From Variovorax paradoxus (lineage in GTDB: Bacteria > Pseudomonadota > Gammaproteobacteria > Burkholderiales > Burkholderiaceae_C), in contig NZ_CP046622.1 of the NCBI RefSeq assembly GCF_009755665.1, forward strand, positions 3,906,001 to 3,970,000: a stretch of DNA of 64,000 bases, written 5' to 3'. A program made the position numbers and the translations under genes. Below are positions 32,559-42,242 of the stretch, piece after piece. The notes under the pieces are model-generated. The model was given only the letters and a program-made list of their open reading frames with translations, was not told the DNA's origin and did no database searches. Each line of letters begins with the position of its first letter. Position 1 is the first letter of the stretch.

Positions 32559-35216
32559 GTGAAAACGACGACTGCCCAACCCTCTCCCTCGACCAGCGAC
32601 TTCTCCGGGCACACGCCCATGATGGCGCAGTACCTGGGCCTCAAGGCGAACCATCCGGACACCCTGCTGTTCTACCGGATGGGCGATTTCTACGAGCTGT
32701 TCTGGGCCGACGCCGAAAAGGCCGCGCGCCTGCTCGACATCACCCTTACGCAGCGCGGCCAGTCGGCAGGCCAGCCGGTGGTGATGTGCGGCGTGCCCTT
32801 CCACGCGGTCGACACTTATCTTGCGCGGCTCATCAAGCTGGGCGAATCGGTTGCCATTTGCGAACAGGTGGGCGAGGTCGGCGCGAGCAAGGGGCCGGTG
32901 GAGCGCAAGGTGGTGCGGGTGGTTACGCCCGGCACGCTGACCGATTCGGAGCTGCTCAACGACAAGAGCGAATCGCTGCTGCTGGCGGTGCATGCGGGCA
33001 CGCGCAACTTTTGCGGCCTGGCGTGGCTCAGCGTGACGGGTGCCGAGCTGCGGCTGGCCGAATGCCCGGCCGACGCGCTCGAAACCTGGATTGCGCGCAT
33101 CGCGCCGAGCGAGCTGCTCTACAGCGCCGAGGTCACCCCCGCCTTCGAGCAGCGACTGAAGGCCGCGCGCGCGGCCACGCCTTTCACGCTCTCGATTCGC
33201 CCGGCCTGGCAGTTCGACGGCGGCCTTGGCGAACGCAAGCTCAGCGAGCAAATGGGCAGCAAGAGCCTGGCCGCGTGGAACGCTGAATCGCTCGCCAACG
33301 CGCATGCCGCCGCCGCCGCGCTGCTTGGCTATGCCGAGCACACGCAGGGCCGCGCGCTTTCGCACGTGCAGCGCCTTTCGGTGGAGCGCGACGGCGACCT
33401 AATCGAGCTGCCGCCCACCACGCGGCGCAACCTGGAGCTGGTGCAAACGCTGCGCGGCGAAGATTCGCCCACCATGTTTTCGCTGCTCGACACCTGCATG
33501 ACGGGCATGGGCAGCCGCTTGCTGAAGCGCTGGCTGCTTTCGCCGCGGCGCGACCGCAGCGAGGCGCAGGCGCGGCTCGAAGCCATTGGCGCGCTGCAGT
33601 CCACGGTGCTGGGTGGCACGGCCGCGCCCTGGCGCACGCTGCGCGAACAACTCAAGAACACGAGCGACGTGGAGCGCATTGCGGCGCGCATTGCCCTGCG
33701 CCAGGTACGCCCGCGCGAACTGCTGGCGCTGCGGCTCGCCTTGGCCAAGGCAGAACAGCTGTCGCCGCTGCTGCCCGGCTCTACCGCGCTGCTCGACCAG
33801 ATTGCCGAGCGGCTTGCGCCGCCGCCCGGCTGCGCAGACCTGCTGGCAAGCGCGATCAAGCCCGACCCGTCGGCGCTGGTGCGCGACGGCGGCGTGATTG
33901 CCACCGGCCATGACGCCGAGCTGGACGAGCTGCGCGCCATCAGCGAGAACTGCGACGACTTTCTGCTGAAGCTCGAAGTGAGCGAGCGCGAGCGCACCGG
34001 CATCAGCAACCTGCGGGTGCAGTTCAACCGCGTGCACGGCTTCTACATCGAGGTGACGCAAAGCGCGCTCTCGAAGGTGCCCGACAACTACCGCCGCCGC
34101 CAGACGCTGAAGAACGCCGAGCGCTTCATCACGCCCGAGCTCAAGGCTTTCGAAGACAAGGCGCTGAGCGCGCAAGACCGCGCGCTGGCCCGCGAAAAGT
34201 GGCTCTACGAGCAGCTGCTCGATGCGCTGCAGCCCTCGGTGCCCGCGCTCACGCAACTGGCCGGCGCCATTGCCACGCTCGACGCGCTGTGCGCGCTGGC
34301 CGAGCGCTCGCACACGCTGCACTGGCGCGCGCCGAGCTTCGTTTCGCACCCCTGCATCGAGATCCAGGAGGGCCGGCACCCGGTGGTGGAAGCGCGGCTG
34401 GCCGAAAAGTCGTCGGGCGGCTTCATCGCCAACGACACGGTGCTTGGGCCGCAGCAGCGCATGCAGGTCATTACCGGCCCCAACATGGGCGGTAAGTCGA
34501 CCTACATGCGGCAGGTGGCGATCATCGTGCTGCTGGCTTCCATCGGCTCGCACGTGCCGGCGGCGGCGTGCCGGCTCGGGCCCATCGACGCGATTCACAC
34601 CCGCATTGGCGCCGCGGACGACCTGGCCAATGCGCAGTCGACCTTCATGCTCGAGATGACCGAGGCTGCGCAAATTTTGCACAGCGCCACCGCGCAGTCG
34701 CTGGTGCTCATGGACGAAATCGGCCGCGGCACCAGCACCTTCGACGGCCTGGCGCTGGCCGCCGGCATTGCGGCCCAGCTGCACGACCGCAGCAAGGCCT
34801 TCACGCTGTTTGCCACCCACTACTTCGAGCTGACCGAGTTTCCGGCCACGCACCACTGCGCGGTGAACATGCACGTGAGCGCCACCGAGGCGGGCCGCGA
34901 CATCGTGTTCTTGCACGAAATGCAGCCCGGCCCGGCCAGCAAGAGCTACGGCATCCAGGTGGCGCGGCTCGCGGGCATGCCCGCCGCTGTGGTCAACCAT
35001 GCGCGGCAGGCGCTCGAGGCGCTGGAATCGCAGCATGCCCAGACGCGCGCGCAGGTCGATCTGTTCGCGCCTCCGCCGGTGGCCGAAACGCCGATGGCCA
35101 GCGCCGTAGAATCCGCCCTGGCCGCGCTCGACCCCGATGCGATGACGCCGCGGGAGGCGCTCGACGCGCTCTATGCCTTACAAAAACTGAACACGCGCGA
35201 ACGCAGCGCCATGTGA
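32559..35216 (+). CDS. mutS: DNA mismatch repair protein MutS
   Basis: An 885-residue MutS. The mismatch-recognition motif is in [10 protein letters not shown] near residue 40. The ATPase domain has Walker A in [14 protein letters not shown] (about 646-659) and Walker B in [16 protein letters not shown]. The C-terminal helix-turn-helix interacts with MutL. The GTG start at 32559 gives the normal N-terminus ([12 protein letters not shown]). It is followed after 28 bases by the Anbu gene on the same strand, and then a hydrolase and a response regulator with short gaps. Confidence 0.96.
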   Translation: MKTTTAQPSPSTSDFSGHTPMMAQYLGLKANHPDTLLFYRMGDFYELFWADAEKAARLLDITLTQRGQSAGQPVVMCGVPFHAVDTYLARLIKLGESVAICEQVGEVGASKGPVERKVVRVVTPGTLTDSELLNDKSESLLLAVHAGTRNFCGLAWLSVTGAELRLAECPADALETWIARIAPSELLYSAEVTPAFEQRLKAARAATPFTLSIRPAWQFDGGLGERKLSEQMGSKSLAAWNAESLANAHAAAAALLGYAEHTQGRALSHVQRLSVERDGDLIELPPTTRRNLELVQTLRGEDSPTMFSLLDTCMTGMGSRLLKRWLLSPRRDRSEAQARLEAIGALQSTVLGGTAAPWRTLREQLKNTSDVERIAARIALRQVRPRELLALRLALAKAEQLSPLLPGSTALLDQIAERLAPPPGCADLLASAIKPDPSALVRDGGVIATGHDAELDELRAISENCDDFLLKLEVSERERTGISNLRVQFNRVHGFYIEVTQSALSKVPDNYRRRQTLKNAERFITPELKAFEDKALSAQDRALAREKWLYEQLLDALQPSVPALTQLAGAIATLDALCALAERSHTLHWRAPSFVSHPCIEIQEGRHPVVEARLAEKSSGGFIANDTVLGPQQRMQVITGPNMGGKSTYMRQVAIIVLLASIGSHVPAAACRLGPIDAIHTRIGAADDLANAQSTFMLEMTEAAQILHSATAQSLVLMDEIGRGTSTFDGLALAAGIAAQLHDRSKAFTLFATHYFELTEFPATHHCAVNMHVSATEAGRDIVFLHEMQPGPASKSYGIQVARLAGMPAAVVNHARQALEALESQHAQTRAQVDLFAPPPVAETPMASAVESALAALDPDAMTPREALDALYALQKLNTRERSAM

Positions 35217-35244
35217 GCGGGCATTCTTCGTGCGAGATGAAAAA

Positions 35245-36084
35245 ATGACTTATTGCGTAGGCATCAAACTCAACGCCGGACTGGTGTTTCTCTCCGACTC
35301 GCGCACCAATGCGGGGGTGGACCACATCAGCACCTTCCGCAAGATGATCGTCTACGAGCAGCCGGGCGACCGCGTCATGGTGCTGCTGTCTTCGGGCAAC
35401 CTGAGCATCTCGCAATCGGTGCGCGAAATTCTGCAGATCGAGGAACTGCGCGAAACCCGCGAAGACGGCTCGCAAGGCGACCCGATCACCATCTGGAACG
35501 CCAAGAGCATGTTCGACGCCGCGCGCGTGCTCGGCTCGGCCGTGCGCCACGTGTACGACCGCGACGCCGAGGCGCTCAAGCATGCGGGGCTCGACTTCAA
35601 CGTGTCGTTCATCTTCGGCGGGCAGGTCAAGGGCGAAGGCATGCGCCTCTTCCTGGTGTATTCGGCGGGCAACTTCATCGAAGCCACCACCGAGACGCCC
35701 TACTTCCAGGTGGGCGAATCGAAATACGGCAAGCCGGTGCTCGACCGCGTGCTCACGCCTGAAACCCCGCTCGACGAGGCCGCCAAGTGCGCGCTGGTGT
35801 CGATGGACTCGACCATGAAGTCGAACCTCTCGGTGGGCCTGCCGCTCGACCTGGTGGTGTACGAGGCCAACAAGTTCGAGACCGACCGCGTGATCTGCAT
35901 CGATGCCGACAACCCCTACTACCGCATGATGCACAACAGCTGGGGCCAGAAGCTGCGCGAGGTGTTCGACAGCATTGAAGACCCGGTGTGGGACGACTCC
36001 GCCACCCAGCACCCGCTGAAGATGCCGGCCACGCGGCACAGTCCGCTGCGCAAGATTTCCACGCCCGACGAAAAGCTCATCTGA
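35245..36084 (+). CDS. Anbu proteasome-like peptidase
   Basis: A 279-residue homologue of the ancestral beta-subunit peptidase Anbu. The initiator Met is followed by Thr (M-T-Y-C-V-G), which after removal gives the N-terminal nucleophile of proteasome-fold peptidases. Asp at position 17 (SDSRTNAG) and Lys at 32 (TFRKM) occupy the other active-site positions. The ATG at 35245 is used because an upstream GTG would bury the Thr. Anbu assembles into oligomers without an ATPase partner being known. The usual genomic companions (transglutaminase, ATP-grasp, alpha-E proteins) are not adjacent here. Its substrates are unknown. Confidence 0.9.
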   Translation: MTYCVGIKLNAGLVFLSDSRTNAGVDHISTFRKMIVYEQPGDRVMVLLSSGNLSISQSVREILQIEELRETREDGSQGDPITIWNAKSMFDAARVLGSAVRHVYDRDAEALKHAGLDFNVSFIFGGQVKGEGMRLFLVYSAGNFIEATTETPYFQVGESKYGKPVLDRVLTPETPLDEAAKCALVSMDSTMKSNLSVGLPLDLVVYEANKFETDRVICIDADNPYYRMMHNSWGQKLREVFDSIEDPVWDDSATQHPLKMPATRHSPLRKISTPDEKLI

Positions 36085-36098
36085 GCCCGGCTGCAGCC

Positions 36099-36908
36099 AT
36101 GGCGATGCCGCCCATCGTCTTCTCGCACGGCAACAGCTTTCCGGCGAGCACCTACCGCGTCGTTCTCGACAGCCTGCGCAACCGCGGCTTCGAGGTCGAT
36201 GCCATCGAGAAATTCGGGCACGACCCCAAGTACCCCGTTACCGACAACTGGCCGCACCTGGTGCAGCAGCTGGCCGACTTCGCACAGCAGCACGCCGACC
36301 GTACCGGCGGCCCGGTGTTCCTGGTCGGCCATTCGCTCGGCGGATTTTTGAGCCTGATGTGCGCTGCACTGCATCCGGCGCTCGCCCGGGGCGTGGTGCT
36401 GCTCGACTCGCCGATTCTGGGCGGCTGGCGCGCAAACACGCTGAGCCTGGTCAAGCGCACCCCGCTGATGAAGACCGTCTCGCCCGGCGCCATCAGCCGC
36501 AGGCGCAGGAACAAGTGGGACCACAGGGAGGCCGTGTTCGAGCACTTCCGCAGCAAGAAGGCCTTTGCCAAGTGGGACGAGCAGGTGCTGCACGACTACA
36601 TCGACCACGGCACCTTCGACAGCGAAGACACGCGCGAGCTGAGCTTCGACCGCAACGTGGAAACGGCCATCTACAACACCTTGCCCCACAACCTAGCAGC
36701 GCTGCTGCGCCGCCACCCGCTCAAATGCAAGGCGGCCTTCATCGGCGGGCGCCTGTCGGCCGAGATGAAGCAGGTCGGCATGGCCATGACCCAGAAGGTG
36801 ACCAAAGGGCGCATTGCAATGCTCGATGGCACGCACCTCTTCCCCATGGAAAAGCCGCTTGCCACTGCAGCAGCGGTCGAGGCGGCGCTGCGCAATCTGC
36901 TGGACTGA
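36099..36908 (+). CDS. Alpha/beta hydrolase
   Basis: A 269-residue alpha/beta hydrolase fold enzyme from ATG 36099. The nucleophile elbow is G-H-S-L-G-G (Ser about 79), preceded by the oxyanion segment SHGNSFPAS. Late in the sequence H-L-F-P-M-E-K (about 245-251) supplies the catalytic His. Two Arg/Lys-rich runs in the cap (SRRRRNKW) suggest binding of a negatively charged substrate. It lies 14 bases after the Anbu gene and 10 before the response regulator gene, so all are likely one transcript. Substrate unknown. Confidence 0.85.
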   Translation: MAMPPIVFSHGNSFPASTYRVVLDSLRNRGFEVDAIEKFGHDPKYPVTDNWPHLVQQLADFAQQHADRTGGPVFLVGHSLGGFLSLMCAALHPALARGVVLLDSPILGGWRANTLSLVKRTPLMKTVSPGAISRRRRNKWDHREAVFEHFRSKKAFAKWDEQVLHDYIDHGTFDSEDTRELSFDRNVETAIYNTLPHNLAALLRRHPLKCKAAFIGGRLSAEMKQVGMAMTQKVTKGRIAMLDGTHLFPMEKPLATAAAVEAALRNLLD

Positions 36909-36918
36909 TTGGAGCCCC

Positions 36919-37620
36919 ATGCCTTCCTCCCACCCGGCAGTGATTGAAGCAGTCTCCCTGAGCCCTTCGCTGGTGGTCGAAGACGACCCCGCAATGCGCG
37001 AACGACTGGGCCGCGTGTTGGCCATGCTCGGCTACGGCGGACCGCAGATCGCCTGGGCGGAGAGCATTGCCTCGGCAAAGGAACTGCTTCGCACACAGAG
37101 CTTCGGGGTCGCGCTGGTCGACATCGGCCTGCCGGACGGCAGCGGCGTCGAACTCATCGGATGGATGCAGGCGGCGCATCCCAGGGTGCCCGCCGTGGTG
37201 ATTTCAGCCTGGCGCACCGAAGAAACCATTTTTGCAGCGCTGCGTGCCGGCGCCGTCGGCTACCTGCTGAAAGAGCGCGACGACCTCGAGCTCAGCATTG
37301 CGCTGCGAAGCATCGAACAAGGTGGCGCGCCGATCGACCCGGCCATTGCACGCCACATCCTCGCCTGGCTGGCAACGCAGATGGCTACGCCGGTGATGGC
37401 GGCCGACGCGCCAGCCCCGCTTGCCGTGGCGCTGACACCGCGAGAGCAAGAGATTCTGGAACTGGTGGCGCAAGGGTTCAGCAACCGGGACATGGCCGAG
37501 TCGCTGTCGATCTCCAGGCTGACGGTTGAATGCCACACCAAGAACATCTATCGCAAGCTGGCCGTCAACTCACGCACCGAGGCTGTCTACCAGGCCCGCA
37601 GGCACGGCTTGCTCCAGTGA
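36919..37620 (+). CDS. LuxR/NarL-type response regulator (paralogue A)
   Basis: A 233-residue regulator starting at ATG 36919, with GGAG just upstream. The receiver has an intact acidic pair (E21-D22), phosphoacceptor D68 and K118 (LLKERDDL). The C-terminal LuxR helix-turn-helix is complete: LTPREQEILELVAQGFSNRDMAESLSISRLTVECHTKNIYRKL. It is strikingly similar over its receiver to the regulator at 41556-42239 (shared EAVSLSP, VDIGLPDGSG, YLLKERDDLELSIALRSIEQGGAPID), so the two are paralogues. No kinase adjoins it directly; the closest one is at 39569-41461. Confidence 0.93.
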   Translation: MPSSHPAVIEAVSLSPSLVVEDDPAMRERLGRVLAMLGYGGPQIAWAESIASAKELLRTQSFGVALVDIGLPDGSGVELIGWMQAAHPRVPAVVISAWRTEETIFAALRAGAVGYLLKERDDLELSIALRSIEQGGAPIDPAIARHILAWLATQMATPVMAADAPAPLAVALTPREQEILELVAQGFSNRDMAESLSISRLTVECHTKNIYRKLAVNSRTEAVYQARRHGLLQ

Positions 37621-37651
37621 GCGGCGCCGGCTTTTTTCTTCTCTCCGCGGC

Positions 37652-39483
37652 TTACCAGGCGTAGCCCGCCTGCACGCGGGCAGCAATGCGGTTGCTGCTG
37701 CCGCTGCTGGTTGCGGTGGAAACACCCAGCCCCAGGTTGAAGTTGTCGCTGACCTGATAGCCGAAAGCGAAGCCGACCGCCGCAGCACCCGCATAGTTGC
37801 CCACGGCGGCTCCCATCCATTTCTTGCCGACGGCCAAGGTCGGCATCGAAGGCATGGCCAGTGCGGCTGCAACGCCCTGTGCCGCAAAGGCGTTGGCTTG
37901 GCTGGTCGCGTTGCTCACCGCCTGCTGCAGCTGGTTGACGTTGACGGCATCGGTGCCCAGCAGGCCGGGCGCGACATTCGCAATGCCGCGCAACAGACCG
38001 GCCGCGGCGTTGCCCACCGACACGGTGTTGTCGCGGTCGGCCACGGAACCCTGGCCCAGCGCCACTGCGTTGCTGCCCGACGCCAGTGTGTTGGCACCGA
38101 GCGCCACGGCGTTGTTGCCTGTGGCCACCGCGTTGTTGCCTAAGGCGGTGGTGGGGTCTGCCAGCGCCCTGGCGCCGGCACCAATGGCAACCGAACCCGC
38201 ATGGCTGGCTTGCGCGCCATTGCCGACGGCAACAGTGTCCTGGCCGTTGGCCTGTGCATTGGTGCCCATCGACGTGCTGCCGGCACCGCTCGCGCCCGCC
38301 CCTGGCCCGCAGGCCACCGCTCCGCCCGCGCCCACCGCGCAGACACCGCTGGACAATGCCTGGTTCATCAAGGCCTGCAATGCGGTGACCTGCTGGACGG
38401 TGAAGTTGTTTGCCGTGGTGATGGCGGTCTGCTGGGCCTGCTGCACTTGGCCGACATTGGCGGCATCGGTTGCCACCTGACCCGCACCGACGTTGCTGAT
38501 GGTGGTGCCGGCGCCGCCGTTGGCATTGAGTTGCAGCGAAGTGCCGCCCGCGCCGTACTGGGCCGAGTTCTGCGCCAGGCCAAGCGCGGAGTCGGCCGTG
38601 CCTTGTGCGGCCGAGGCTGCGGATACCGCCGTGTTGGCTGTCTGCTGCACGGTGTACAGCTGGCTGCCGTTGACTGCATCGGTGCTTGCGGCAGTCACCG
38701 CTCCGGCGCTCACGTTGACCAGGCCGCGCGTCTGGCCTGCGGCCCCGAAAGACACCGTGTTGGCCGCCGTGGCGACAGAATTCGCGCCGATGGCCACACT
38801 GCCGTTCGCGCCGCTTGCAACCCGGCTGCCGGAACCCATCGCCACGCTGCCCGTGGCCAATGCGGCCGCGCCCGAAGCGCCGCCGTTGGCGCCGCCGATC
38901 GCAGTGCTGCCGCTGCCGGATGCCACGACGCCTTGGCTGGTGCCTGAAGCGCTCCCGATGGCGATCGCGGCAGTGCCCGAAGCCTGCGCGCCGTTGCCGC
39001 CTGCCAAGCCGGTGTAGAGGCAACAAGCCTCGGTGCCCGCGCCTCCGGCGCCAAGCGCGATCGCGCCGCCCGCCGAGGCTTGGGCCCCACGCCCCCCTGT
39101 GCCCCCGTTCCCCCCGCCTCGCCGAGTGCGCCGGTTCCTCCGCCTCCGATGGCCGTTGCCCCGTTCGCAGTTGCGCTGGCCCCCGCCCCGCCGGTGCCGC
39201 CGGTGCCACCGGCCGTTCCCATGCCGCCATCGCCGCCCGCACCGAGCGCGGTGGCCCCGTCTCCCGAGAGGCTGGCTGCAGTGCCGCCGGTTCCCGCCGT
39301 CCCGTTGATGGTTCCCGGCCCGAGATTGCCCGCGGTGCCATCGACAAATCCGGCCGCGTAGACGCTCCCGCCGACCAGCAGGGCGAACACAGGCAAATAC
39401 CGGCGCGCGCGCACCAGCCGCCGTTTTACCGGCGCCTTGTGCAAGCCGCCTTTGTCGCTGTCGGCGTGGATCTGTGTGGGCAT
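37652..39483 (-). pseudogene. Trimeric autotransporter adhesin (YadA-like), frameshifted at poly-G
   Basis: An outer-membrane adhesin. ATG 39483 opens with a signal peptide (RRYLPVFALLVGGSVYAA), then Gly-rich head repeats. This frame runs to about residue 130 and then, if read on, becomes nonsense and stops at 38710. The next frame carries the rest: head repeats of the NAxAxG type, TAA neck motifs (DAVNGSQL and DAVNVNQL), coiled-coil stalk and a YadA anchor of about 60 residues ending G-Y-A-W. The switch lies in three G-runs (39092-39115). Adding one G, or a -1 ribosomal slip, joins both into 610 residues. Possible explanations are phase variation, programmed frameshift or sequencing error, so I do not treat it as surely dead. 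Confidence 0.8.
39092..39115 (-). repeat. G6/G5/G6 homopolymer tracts at the adhesin frameshift
   Basis: On the coding strand the runs are G6 (39115-39110), G5 (39106-39102) and G6 (39097-39092). In the start-codon frame two of them read G-GGG-GGA and G-GGG-GGC, which are classic X-XXY-YYZ slippery heptamers for -1 shifting, the direction needed to enter the downstream frame. Confidence 0.75.
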
Positions 39484-39568
39484 GGACATCTTTCTTGAAA
39501 GCAAATAAAACAAGTAAGACGAAGTGTGTATTTCCCATTTCGACCAAGCCATCCCCGAAAGCTGGTAA

Positions 39569-41461
39569 ATGCCATACGAAGAATCTCCCCCGCAGGCCGC
39601 GCGCCCAGGCCTCGCGGCATGGCCTACTGCGCGGTTCGGCCCCTTCTTCCTCCTCCTTCTGTTTCTCTTCCCGGCCGGCACGGCGCTGGCGCAACAGCAG
39701 GCCCCTGAACTCCATATCGAAGCGGTGCGCGGGGCGGGCTGGGACGAAATCGCCCCGCCCGCCAGTGGCTGGACACCGGTCACCCTGCCCGACAGCTGGG
39801 CCGCGCGCTGGCCCGGCTTCGACGGCGTGGTCTGGTACCGGTTGACCTGGGACCAGCCCGCGCACGTTGCTGAAACCGGCTTGCTGCTGCACTACCTCAA
39901 CATGGCCGGTGCGGTGTCGCTCAACGGCACACCCATCTGGCGCGACGAAAGCCTGATCGAACCGCTGACCCGGGCGTGGAACAGCACGCGCTACTGGCTG
40001 CTGGCGCCGCCACTGCTGCGCGAGGGCCGCAACACGCTGTTGATACGGGTTTCGGGTCTTTCGGCTTATCAGGCAGGCCTCGGTCCGGTCAGCCTCGGTC
40101 CGCCGGCGGCCATGCAGGCGTCATACGGACACGAGCGTCTCTTGCGCCGCGATCTCCAGATGCTCGGGCTGGCGGTGAGCGCGGCGGTGTCCGCCTTCTT
40201 CGCTGCGCTGTGGCTATTGCGGCGGCGCGAAACGGCCTATGGCTGGTTCGCATTGATGTCGGTGCTGTGGCTCCTGTTCGGCTACAACCAGATCGCGACC
40301 AGCCCCTGGCCGTTTGCGAGCAGCCACAGCTGGCAGGCGTCGAACACTTCGCTGCTGCTTCTGTTCAGCGTGTCATACGCCATTTTTGCGCTGCGCTTCT
40401 GCGAGCGGCGCATGCCGCGCCTGGAAGGCTTCGCGCTGCTGGTTGCGGTGGCTGGCGTGCTCGACCTGTGGCTTGCCGGTTTAGCGAACTTGGTCACTCA
40501 CCGCGCCCTCTGGACGCTGGTGGGCGGCCTCACGATCATTGCCGTGAACTGCGCCTCGCTGGTTCACGCCGCCCGGCATCGCGGCAGTCCCATGCGGTCG
40601 CTTGCGCCTTTCATGGCACTGTCGGCGGTAACCGGCGCGCACGACCTGCTGGTGTTCACACAGGTGATCGACAGCAACATCTACTACACGACCATGTCCT
40701 CGTACGGCTTGCTGCTGGGCATGGCGCTGACGCAGGCCGGCCGCTTCGTGAGCAGCCTGAAGCGCATCGAGAACTTCAACACCGAGCTGATCGAGGAAGT
40801 GAGCGCCGCCAAGGCCGAACTGGCCGCCACGCTTGCGCAGCAGCACGCGCTGGAGCTCGCGCATGCGCGCATTGGCGAGCGGGTCAACCTTGCGAGCGAC
40901 CTGCACGACGGCCTGGGCGGCATGCTGGTCGGCAGCATTGCAACGCTCGAGCGCAGGCCCGAGGAGCTTTCAGCATCCGCCCTGCTCGCAATGCTCAAGA
41001 GCCTGCGCGACGATTTGCGGCTCATCATCGAGGCCACGGGCCGGCACGACGGCGCCTGTGCGTTCGGCGAGCTGCTGGCGCCCTTGCGGCATCGCACCTC
41101 CCAGTTGCTCGACGCCAACGGAATCGACTGCCGGTGGCAGGTGTCAGGCGTCGAGACGCTCGAGCTGCCTCCCTCGCAAAGCCTCGACCTGCTGCGCTTT
41201 TTGCAGGAGGCCCTGACAAACACCCTCAAGCACAGCGGCGGCCGACGCGTGGACGTGGCCGTAACCTGCGCCGGCTCCGACCTGCAACTCGACGTACGCG
41301 ACGACGGGCAAGGGTTTGTCGTGGCAGACGCTGCCAAGGGCGGCGGCTCGGGTCTGCGCAGCCTGCACGCGCGCGCCCGTAGGCTGGGCGCCGAGCTTCG
41401 GCTGGAGTCTCGGCCAGGTGCCACTCAGCTCGCGTTGCGCATGCCTGTCAAGACGGAATAA
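39569..41461 (+). CDS. 7TMR-DISM sensor histidine kinase (HisKA_3 type)
   Basis: A 630-residue membrane sensor kinase. A signal peptide precedes an extracytoplasmic beta-sandwich domain (about 45-185), and seven transmembrane helices (about 190-400) follow: the 7TMR-DISM layout. The DHp domain has H446 in SDLHDGLGG, the NarX/DegS-type H-box, with N-box EALTNTLKHS and G-box VRDDGQGF in the ATPase domain. NarX-type kinases phosphorylate LuxR-type regulators; two such paralogues flank this locus (36919-37620 and 41556-42239). The gene is divergent from the adhesin, whose start is 85 bases away. The signal is unknown. Confidence 0.92.
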   Translation: MPYEESPPQAARPGLAAWPTARFGPFFLLLLFLFPAGTALAQQQAPELHIEAVRGAGWDEIAPPASGWTPVTLPDSWAARWPGFDGVVWYRLTWDQPAHVAETGLLLHYLNMAGAVSLNGTPIWRDESLIEPLTRAWNSTRYWLLAPPLLREGRNTLLIRVSGLSAYQAGLGPVSLGPPAAMQASYGHERLLRRDLQMLGLAVSAAVSAFFAALWLLRRRETAYGWFALMSVLWLLFGYNQIATSPWPFASSHSWQASNTSLLLLFSVSYAIFALRFCERRMPRLEGFALLVAVAGVLDLWLAGLANLVTHRALWTLVGGLTIIAVNCASLVHAARHRGSPMRSLAPFMALSAVTGAHDLLVFTQVIDSNIYYTTMSSYGLLLGMALTQAGRFVSSLKRIENFNTELIEEVSAAKAELAATLAQQHALELAHARIGERVNLASDLHDGLGGMLVGSIATLERRPEELSASALLAMLKSLRDDLRLIIEATGRHDGACAFGELLAPLRHRTSQLLDANGIDCRWQVSGVETLELPPSQSLDLLRFLQEALTNTLKHSGGRRVDVAVTCAGSDLQLDVRDDGQGFVVADAAKGGGSGLRSLHARARRLGAELRLESRPGATQLALRMPVKTE

Positions 41462-41555
41462 ACCGGGCGATACAAATTGCAATCATCGGTAACAATGGAC
41501 GAAAATAAGTAAAAACGTCCCAGTTCATCGGTCGCCGCTTCAAAATGTCGAGCAA

Positions 41556-42239
41556 ATGTCAACTTCCTACCAGGAAGCCGTTGAAGCCGTTTCGCTGAGT
41601 CCGACGCTCGTTGTCGAGAACGATCCTTCGATGCAGGAACGTTTTCGCTACATCCTGTCGACGCTCGGATGCGACGAGCCCCAGATCGTCTGGACCGAGA
41701 ACGGTGAGACGGCCATGCAACTTCTAGAGAGCCAGCGCTTCGGTGTGGTTCTTGTGGACATCGGCTTGCCGGACGGCAGCGGTATCGAACTCATCGAATG
41801 GCTGCAGGCCCACCAGCCGCAGGTGCCTGCTGTTGCGGTTTCCGCGACGCGCTCCGACGAAAGCATCTTTTCAGCGCTGCGCGCCGGCGCGGTCGCCTAC
41901 TTGCTGAAGGAGCGCGACGATCTCGAACTCAGCATCGCGCTGCGCAGCATCGAGCAAGGCGGCGCGCCGATCGATGCGGCCATTGCGCGGCGCATCCTGG
42001 CGTGGGATTCGAATCACGCGGCTGATTCGCCGGCCGAGCCGGACACGACGCTGTCGCTGCGCGAACGCAAGATGCTCGAGCTGGTGGTGCAAGGGCGCAG
42101 CTACAGCGACATTGCCGAAACGCTTTCGGCGCCCCGGCTGGCGGTGGAGTGCCGCACCAGGGCCATCTACCGGAAACTGGCGCTCGGCTCGCGGGCCGAA
42201 ACGGCGCACGCGGGCGGCGAAGATTCCTTTTCGCGCTGA
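41556..42239 (+). CDS. LuxR-type response regulator (paralogue B)
   Basis: A 227-residue paralogue of the regulator at 36919-37620, downstream of the 7TMR-DISM kinase by 94 bases. D68 and K118 are conserved. The acidic pair is E-N instead of E-D (E21-N22), which may lower phosphorylation. The LuxR helix-turn-helix is degenerate compared with paralogue A: for example SISRLTVECHTKNIY has become SAPRLAVECRTRAIY, and the last helix departs after RKLALGSR. It may bind different DNA or act without it. It is the natural partner of the adjacent kinase. Confidence 0.9.
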   Translation: MSTSYQEAVEAVSLSPTLVVENDPSMQERFRYILSTLGCDEPQIVWTENGETAMQLLESQRFGVVLVDIGLPDGSGIELIEWLQAHQPQVPAVAVSATRSDESIFSALRAGAVAYLLKERDDLELSIALRSIEQGGAPIDAAIARRILAWDSNHAADSPAEPDTTLSLRERKMLELVVQGRSYSDIAETLSAPRLAVECRTRAIYRKLALGSRAETAHAGGEDSFSR

Positions 42240-42242
42240 GGC

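Noticed and set aside
37621..37651. GCCGGCTTTTTT sequence after the response regulator gene, possible terminator
   Set aside because: A convincing stem partner was not found upstream of the T-run.
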